Of a DNA stretch of 51,280 nt, positions 45,132 through 51,280 are shown piece after piece (the stretch's first letter is position 1; each line of letters starts with the position of its first letter). The DNA comes from an uncultured Bacteroidales bacterium (GTDB lineage Bacteria; Bacteroidota; Bacteroidia; Bacteroidales; P3), in NCBI GenBank assembly GCA_900319865.1, contig ONQD01000014.1, positions 1-51,280 on the forward strand, in the 5' to 3' direction. A program made the position numbers and the translations under genes. The notes under the pieces are model-generated. The model was not told the DNA's origin. It did no database searches and worked only from the letters and a program-made list of their open reading frames with translations.

Positions 45132-45905
45132 ATGATTCTCCTTAAGACAAAAGAAGAAATAGAATTAATACGTGACAGCGCTCGCCTCCTCGGGAAAACT
45201 CTCGCGGAGGTGGGTCGCCTCATTCGTCCCGGTGTCACCACTGCTTTCCTCGACAAGGTCGGAGAGCAGTATATCCGCGACAATGGTGGCATCCCTTTGT
45301 GCAAAGGCTTCGAGGGTTTCCCCGCAGCTTTCTGCATATCGGTAAACGATGTTGTTGTTCACGGCATTCCTTCTGAAAATGTCTTTCTTAAGGAGGGTGA
45401 CAATGTCTCGCTTGATTGTGTGATTGAGCTCAACGGCTATGTGAGTGATTCTGCATATACTTTCACTTGCGGAGAGGTCAGCCCCGAGATGCAACGCCTG
45501 CTCAAAGTTACTAAAGAGTCACTTTATATTGGTTTGGAACATTGCAAAGAGGGCAAACGGGTTGGTGATATCGGTCACGCTGTTCAACAACATTGCGAAA
45601 AGAATGGCTTTTCCATTGTTCGCGAATTATGTGGACATGGTGTTGGATTCAAGATGCACGAAAGCCCCAATGTTCCCAACTATGGTGTTCCCGGTACAGG
45701 CCCCCTGTTGAAAGAAGGTATGGTGATTGCCGTTGAACCCATGGTCTGTATGGGTTCCAAGAACGTCAAGTTCTCGAGCGAAGACGGCTGGACTTGCCGT
45801 ACAAAGGATGGCAAGCCTGCAGCTCATTTCGAACACACTGTGGCTATTGGTAAACATGGTCCTGACATATTGACAACTTTTGACTTCATTGAAAATAATA
45901 TTTGA
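45132..45905 (+). CDS. map: Type I methionine aminopeptidase
   Basis: 257 residues; removes the initiator Met from new proteins. The metal ligands are visible: Asp in SLDCVIEL and in YVSDSAYTF, His in GHGVGFKMHE, Glu in AVEPMV and in FEHTVAI. Fifteen bp after secY and fifteen bp before infA. Confidence 0.97.
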   Translation: MILLKTKEEIELIRDSARLLGKTLAEVGRLIRPGVTTAFLDKVGEQYIRDNGGIPLCKGFEGFPAAFCISVNDVVVHGIPSENVFLKEGDNVSLDCVIELNGYVSDSAYTFTCGEVSPEMQRLLKVTKESLYIGLEHCKEGKRVGDIGHAVQQHCEKNGFSIVRELCGHGVGFKMHESPNVPNYGVPGTGPLLKEGMVIAVEPMVCMGSKNVKFSSEDGWTCRTKDGKPAAHFEHTVAIGKHGPDILTTFDFIENNI

Positions 45906-45920
45906 AACGATAAGTAGTAT

Positions 45921-46139
45921 ATGGCAAAACAATCATCCATACAGTTGGACGGAACAGTAGTCGAGTCTCTGGGCAATGCAATGTTCCGGGTTGAATTGGA
46001 AAACGGGCATCAGATTATAGCCCATATCTCCGGCAAGATGCGCATGCATTATATTAAAATTCTTCCTGGAGACAAAGTCTCTATCGAGATGTCGCCCTAT
46101 GATCTCACAAAAGGTCGTATCACCTATCGCCACAAGTAG
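45921..46139 (+). CDS. infA: Translation initiation factor IF-1
   Basis: 72 residues, one S1/OB domain. [39 protein letters not shown] and [11 protein letters not shown] match the family. Canonical place before rpmJ. Confidence 0.98.
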   Translation: MAKQSSIQLDGTVVESLGNAMFRVELENGHQIIAHISGKMRMHYIKILPGDKVSIEMSPYDLTKGRITYRHK

Positions 46140-46193
46140 GCAAACATTGTTCATTTATTGTTGAAAAGAATTAATTGATTAATATAATTAAAA

Positions 46194-46310
46194 ATGAAAG
46201 TAAGAGTTTCTGTAAAGAAAAGATCCCCTGAATGCAAAGTGGTGCGTCGCCATGGGGTTGTCTATGTAATCAACAAGAAGAATCCTAAGTTCAAACAAAG
46301 ACAAGGATGA
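46194..46310 (+). CDS. rpmJ: 50S ribosomal protein L36 (zinc-free form)
   Basis: 38 codons: [20 protein letters not shown], then [18 protein letters not shown]. Length and ends match L36 exactly. Compared with the zinc-binding form (Cys11, Cys14, Cys27, His33), only Cys14 remains, the others being Ser, Asn and Phe. The protein cannot bind zinc. It lies between infA and rpsM as expected. Confidence 0.95.
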   Translation: MKVRVSVKKRSPECKVVRRHGVVYVINKKNPKFKQRQG

Positions 46311-46339
46311 TTAACTAACAAAAAGAATAAAAAGTATTT

Positions 46340-46717
46340 ATGGCAAGAATTGCAGGTATTGACTTACCCAAAAACAAAAGAGGAGTTATAGGTCTGACCT
46401 ATATCTACGGAATCGGAAAGAGTCTTGCTTCCGAGATTCTGGCTAAAGCCGGTATCGACGAAAACAAGAAAGTTCAAGATTGGACTGATGATGAGCAGAA
46501 TGCCCTCCGTACCATCATTAATGATGAGTACAAGGTCGAAGGCGCTCTTCGTTCTGAAGTTCAGATGAACATCAAGCGACTCATGGATATCGGATGCTAT
46601 CGCGGTATCCGTCACCGTCTGGGTCTTCCCCTCCGTGGTCAGAGCACCAAAAATAACGCCCGCACTCGCAAGGGTAAGAAGAAAACAATCGCTAACAAGA
46701 AAAAAGCTACCAAGTAA
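46340..46717 (+). CDS. rpsM: 30S ribosomal protein S13
   Basis: 125 residues; 30S head, intersubunit bridge B1. [20 protein letters not shown] and [20 protein letters not shown] are signatures. The Lys-rich tail contacts P-site tRNA. An 88-bp spacer with a small hairpin (cagatg/catctg, 46724-46742) precedes rpsK. Confidence 0.98.
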   Translation: MARIAGIDLPKNKRGVIGLTYIYGIGKSLASEILAKAGIDENKKVQDWTDDEQNALRTIINDEYKVEGALRSEVQMNIKRLMDIGCYRGIRHRLGLPLRGQSTKNNARTRKGKKKTIANKKKATK

Positions 46718-46805
46718 GTAAAACAGATGTAGCACCCATCTGCGGATTATATTTGTTATTTGGAGCAGGTGGTAAACAATGTAAAATCAAGCACAATTAA
46801 AAATT

Positions 46806-47195
46806 ATGGCAAAAACTTCAAAACCGACTAAAAAAAGAGTCGTAAAAGTTGAACCTCTTGGAAGAGCATGCATCTTCGCTTCTTTCAACAACGTAATTAT
46901 TTCGTTGACAAATAATGCCGGTCAAGTGATTTCTTGGTCGTCTGCTGGAAAAATGGGCTTCCGCGGATCGAAGAAAAACACTCCGTATGCCGCTCAGATG
47001 GCTGCGGAAGATTGCGGTAAAGTTGCTTATGATTTGGGCCTAAGAAAAGTTAAGGTCTTTGTCAAGGGACCTGGTTCAGGACGTGAATCTGCAATCCGCG
47101 CAATCAACGGTTGTGGTATTGAGGTTACCGAAATTGTCGACATCACCCCGTTACCCCACAATGGTTGCCGTCCCCCAAAACGTCGCCGCGTGTAA
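46806..47195 (+). CDS. rpsK: 30S ribosomal protein S11
   Basis: 129 residues; platform protein next to S6/S18. [35 protein letters not shown] and [12 protein letters not shown] are diagnostic. Normal length. Confidence 0.98.
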   Translation: MAKTSKPTKKRVVKVEPLGRACIFASFNNVIISLTNNAGQVISWSSAGKMGFRGSKKNTPYAAQMAAEDCGKVAYDLGLRKVKVFVKGPGSGRESAIRAINGCGIEVTEIVDITPLPHNGCRPPKRRRV

Positions 47196-47223
47196 TTATT
47201 AATCATTTAATTCGAAAAATACA

Positions 47224-47829
47224 ATGGCAAGATATACTGGTCCTAAAACCAAAATCGCTAGAAAATTCCACGAACCCATTTACGGTCCTGATAAGACTTT
47301 TGAAAGAAAAAATTACGCTCCTGGCATGCACGGCCAGAACAAACGCCGTGGCAAGACTTCTGAATACGGTATTCAGCTTCAGGAAAAACAGAAAGCCAAA
47401 TACACATACGGTATTCTCGAACGCCAGTTCCGTAAACTTTATGCCGAGGCTTCCCGTCGTGGTGGCATCACCGGTGAGGAACTTATGAAACTCATCGAAG
47501 CTCGTCTCGACAACGTAGTTTACCGTCTCGGTATCGCCTGCACCCGTGCACAGGCTCGTCAGCTTGTGTCTCATTGTCACATCACCGTCAATGGCAATGT
47601 TGTCAATATTCCCTCTTATGAGTTGAAAGTTGGTGATGTTGTCTCTGTCCGTGAGCGTTCCAAATCCCTTGAGATTATCTCCGACAATCTCGCTTCCCGT
47701 GCCAACAACTACGCTTGGCTCGAGTGGGACGGCTCTGCCCTCGCCGGCAAGTTCATCAGCTATCCCGAACGTTCCGACATCCCCGAGAACATCAACGAAC
47801 AGCTCATCGTCGAGCTCTACTCCAAGTAG
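47224..47829 (+). CDS. rpsD: 30S ribosomal protein S4
   Basis: 201 residues; 16S assembly initiator with an S4-type RNA-binding domain ([20 protein letters not shown], then [14 protein letters not shown]). The N-terminal zinc cysteines are absent, making it zinc-free like S14 and L36 here. The downstream spacer has a 7-bp triple repeat (ggttgct, 47846-47866). Confidence 0.98.
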   Translation: MARYTGPKTKIARKFHEPIYGPDKTFERKNYAPGMHGQNKRRGKTSEYGIQLQEKQKAKYTYGILERQFRKLYAEASRRGGITGEELMKLIEARLDNVVYRLGIACTRAQARQLVSHCHITVNGNVVNIPSYELKVGDVVSVRERSKSLEIISDNLASRANNYAWLEWDGSALAGKFISYPERSDIPENINEQLIVELYSK

Positions 47830-47928
47830 TAGTATTTTTGTTACAGGTTGCTGGTTGCTGGTTGCATTACGTTTAACCGGAACCCAGAATCTTGGAACTA
47901 GAAACCCAACATTAAAAAAGGAAACAAA

Positions 47929-48921
47929 ATGGCAATATTATCATTCCAGAAACCTGACAAGGTGGTTATGCTCGAAGCTAACGATTTCCGCGGCACTTTC
48001 GAATTCCGTCCGCTGGAACCTGGCTACGGCATCACCATCGGCAATGCCCTGCGTCGTGTCCTTCTTTCTTCCCTCGAAGGCTTCGCAATCACCTCGGTGC
48101 GCATTGAAGGTGTCGACCACGAGTTCTCCTCCCTGCCTGGTGTAGTCGAGGATATGACCGACATCATTCTCAAACTGAAACAAATTCGTTTCCGCCGTCA
48201 GATTGAAGAATTCGAAACCGAGAAAGTTGCTTTCGACTTAGTAGGACAAACAGTTCTCAAGGCTGGTGACCTGAACAATTATCTTAATGGCTTCCAAGTG
48301 CTCAATCCCGATTTGGAGATTTGCCACATGGAATCCACCACCGAGCTCAAAATCGAGCTCACCATAGAAAAGGGTCGTGGTTATGTCCCTGCCGACGAAA
48401 ATAAGAAACCGGGTGACCCCATCGGTGTCATCTCTGTCGACTCCATTCATACTCCCATCAAAAACGTTAAATACGAAGTCAGCGACTACCGTGTTGAACA
48501 GCGTACGGACTATGAAAAGCTTACTTTCGACATTGAAACCGACGGTTCTATCCACCCCAAAGAGGCTTTGAAAGAAGCAGCCACCATTCTCATCCAGCAC
48601 TTCATGCTCTTCAGCGACGAGCGCATCACCCTCGAGGCTGAACCCAAGCCCGTGCAGGAAGAATTTGACGAAAGCACCATCTACATCCGTCAGCTCCTTA
48701 AGACAAAACTGGTCGATATGGATCTTTCCGTTCGTGCCCTCAATTGCCTCAAGGCTGCCGAGGTGGAGACTTTGGGCGACCTCGTCTCCTTCAACAAAGC
48801 CGATTTGCTCAAGTTCCGCAACTTCGGCAAGAAATCGCTCACCGAACTCGAAAACCTGGTCGCTTCCAAGAACCTCGAGTTTGGTATGAACATCACCAAG
48901 TATAAATTAGATAAAGAATAA
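47929..48921 (+). CDS. rpoA: RNA polymerase alpha subunit
   Basis: 330 residues. The N-terminal dimerisation and assembly domain ([20 protein letters not shown], then [20 protein letters not shown]) is followed by a linker and a C-terminal HhH domain ([20 protein letters not shown] and [13 protein letters not shown]). Five bp before rplQ, the standard end of the alpha segment. Confidence 0.98.
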   Translation: MAILSFQKPDKVVMLEANDFRGTFEFRPLEPGYGITIGNALRRVLLSSLEGFAITSVRIEGVDHEFSSLPGVVEDMTDIILKLKQIRFRRQIEEFETEKVAFDLVGQTVLKAGDLNNYLNGFQVLNPDLEICHMESTTELKIELTIEKGRGYVPADENKKPGDPIGVISVDSIHTPIKNVKYEVSDYRVEQRTDYEKLTFDIETDGSIHPKEALKEAATILIQHFMLFSDERITLEAEPKPVQEEFDESTIYIRQLLKTKLVDMDLSVRALNCLKAAEVETLGDLVSFNKADLLKFRNFGKKSLTELENLVASKNLEFGMNITKYKLDKE

Positions 48922-48926
48922 TAGAA

Positions 48927-49439
48927 ATGAGACACGGTTGTAAAGTTAATCATCTGTCAAGAACCCACGCACATCGCGTTGCTATGCTCTCCAACATGGC
49001 CACTTCTCTCATCATGGAGAAAAGAATCGAAACCACGTTGGCAAAAGCCAAAGCACTCCGAGTATACGTCGAGCCTATCATCAATCGCTCGAAAGAGGAC
49101 ACCATGAACAATCGCCGCGTTGTCTTCAGCTACCTCCACAGCAAAGAGGCCGTTAATGAACTCTTCCGCAACGTTTCGCAGAAGGTCGCTAACCGCCCCG
49201 GTGGTTACACCCGCATCCTGAAGACCGGCATCCGTCATGGCGACAACTCTGCTATGGCTATCATCGAACTCGTTGATTACAACGAGAACATGCTGAAACC
49301 TAGTACCGAGAAGAAAGCCAAATCCACTCGTCGTAGCCGCTCCAAGAAAGCTGAAGCTCCCGCACCTGTTGCCGAGGCTCCCGCTACCGAAGCTCCCGCT
49401 ACCGAAGCTCCCGCTACCGAGGCTCCTAAGGCTGAATAA
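48927..49439 (+). CDS. rplQ: 50S ribosomal protein L17 with a repetitive C-terminal tail
   Basis: 170 residues. The core ([20 protein letters not shown] and [20 protein letters not shown]) covers about residues 1-122. The remaining 45 or so residues are a Lys/Arg then Ala/Pro/Glu/Thr tail, encoded partly by a 15-bp tandem repeat (gaagctcccgctacc-type units, 49374-49418). Last gene of the operon, followed by a terminator. Confidence 0.97.
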   Translation: MRHGCKVNHLSRTHAHRVAMLSNMATSLIMEKRIETTLAKAKALRVYVEPIINRSKEDTMNNRRVVFSYLHSKEAVNELFRNVSQKVANRPGGYTRILKTGIRHGDNSAMAIIELVDYNENMLKPSTEKKAKSTRRSRSKKAEAPAPVAEAPATEAPATEAPATEAPKAE

Positions 49440-49463
49440 TTTTCGAACTAGCAATAACTTATT

Positions 49464-49507
49464 AAAAGGGAATGCGGGATGTACATCATCTCTGCATCCC
49501 TTTTTTA
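49464..49507 (+). terminator. Terminator of the ribosomal operon
   Basis: An outer stem (aaggga-atgc with gcatccctt, one bulge) or inner stem (gggatg/catccc, 49476-49500) is followed by six Ts, 25 bp after rplQ. Confidence 0.75.
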
Positions 49508-49563
49508 ATTACTCGGCTCTCCGCTGAAAACAATCTTTTTTATAATACTTTAAATCATTTTAA

Positions 49564-50868
<1,305 letters not shown>

Positions 50869-50920
50869 TCCTATCCGATTGTATTTCTTCGCTCATCGCG
50901 AAAAAAATACCTTAACAACA

Positions 50921-50960
50921 ACCCCGAAAGCAATTCGATTTGCTTTCGGGGTTTGTTTTT
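50921..50960 (+). terminator. Terminator of eno
   Basis: A perfect 13-bp stem (accccgaaagcaa, 50921-50933, with ttgctttcggggt) with a 6-nt loop and a T-rich tail, 52 bp after the stop codon. Confidence 0.88.
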
Positions 50961-51138
50961 GGCCAATCAGTGTGACAGCCTTCGCCAGAAGCGTGTTGCT
51001 GTAACCGATAGCGTTACCCATGGCATTCAAGCCACCGCCGACGAATGGGACAAGATGGACTGTTCTCTCATTTCGACGTAATGGACAAATATAAGGTTCA
51101 CCTGCATAACCCTGTGTTTACAAATCAGAAAAAAGCAT

Positions 51139-51146
51139 TATCTTTG
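51139..51146 (+). promoter_or_regulatory. Bacteroidota -7 box (tatctttg)
   Basis: A perfect TAnnTTTG match, 20 bp before the partial transposase-like gene, implying a very short leader. Confidence 0.55.
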
Positions 51147-51165
51147 CAGGACAAAACAAAAAGAC

Positions 51166-51280
51166 ATGGAAGCCACGAAGGAATTGTTGAAGATGCTGTT
51201 ACCCGATGACTTACGTGACAGCTTTGAGATTGTGGATGTCAAGAAAGTAAGCAACACAATCACCATCACATTGGAGGAAC
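51166..51280 (+). CDS. Partial gene: ISAon1-like transposase N-terminal region
   Basis: It is cut by the window end after 38 codons. The peptide begins MEATKELLKMLLPDDLRDSF, then EIVDVKK and TITITLEE. Bacteroidales ISAon1-family transposases open in the same way (a short helix LLxxLLPxxLxxxFEIV, then a strand with EE). If right, an insertion sequence starts between about 51085 and 51165. No terminal inverted repeat can be checked because the other end is outside. Confidence 0.5.
   Translation, partial: MEATKELLKMLLPDDLRDSFEIVDVKKVSNTITITLEE

Noticed and set aside
50971-51081. A 36-codon open stretch (CDSLRQKRVAV ... DCSLIST) after the eno terminator
   Set aside because: It has no start codon and no recognised family. 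It could be a gene remnant beside the insertion sequence but is short enough to be chance.

Overview
The window looks like chromosome of a member of the Bacteroidales (phylum Bacteroidota). Three observations support this. Most genes are preceded by the Bacteroidota -7 box TAnnTTTG rather than a sigma70 -10 box. Translation starts lie in A-rich leaders without strong Shine-Dalgarno sequences. Two large secreted proteins end in type IX secretion (T9SS) sorting domains. The str-S10-spc-alpha ribosomal cluster runs rpsL, rpsG, fusA, rpsJ and onward without a tuf gene. I cannot place it below order level.

Layout. 1-5.2 kb is a patchwork: recombinase tails, an AraC regulator divergent from a lipocalin-like hydratase relative, a truncated Nudix gene, and an AAA ATPase gene between two copies of a 23-bp tRNA/tmRNA 3'-end-like sequence. 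5.6-14.2 kb holds two tandem T9SS-exported fibronectin-type-III proteins, the second 2297 residues long. 14.8-17.3 kb is a B12-dependent ribonucleotide reductase (nrdJ) on the minus strand. 17.7-29.1 kb is an accessory island: a truncated ATPase start under a promoter with three repeats, a WYL regulator, an AlbA/Schlafen-type ATP-binding protein, an AT-rich four-gene operon, fragments of a second AlbA-type gene, and another AAA ATPase lying between two copies of a small gene. 29.3-30.1 kb is a flavodoxin-ferredoxin protein. 30.6-49.5 kb is the ribosomal protein super-operon with fusA, secY, map, infA and rpoA. It is followed by eno and the start of a probable ISAon1-like transposase cut by the window edge.

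The most interesting unit is the operon at 21.09-26.54 kb. Its genes encode (1) a degenerate protein kinase domain joined to Sel1 repeats and BspA-type leucine-rich repeats, (2) a protein with a NADAR-like signature, (3) a DarT-like ADP-ribosyltransferase domain fused to a degenerate von Willebrand A domain, and (4) a small unknown protein. NADAR enzymes are known to remove ADP-ribose from DNA bases modified by some DarT toxins. I therefore infer a DarT/NADAR toxin-antitoxin or antiphage module with sensing or scaffold parts added. It sits among other defence-type genes and recombination scars. No function in this unit is proven by the sequence alone.
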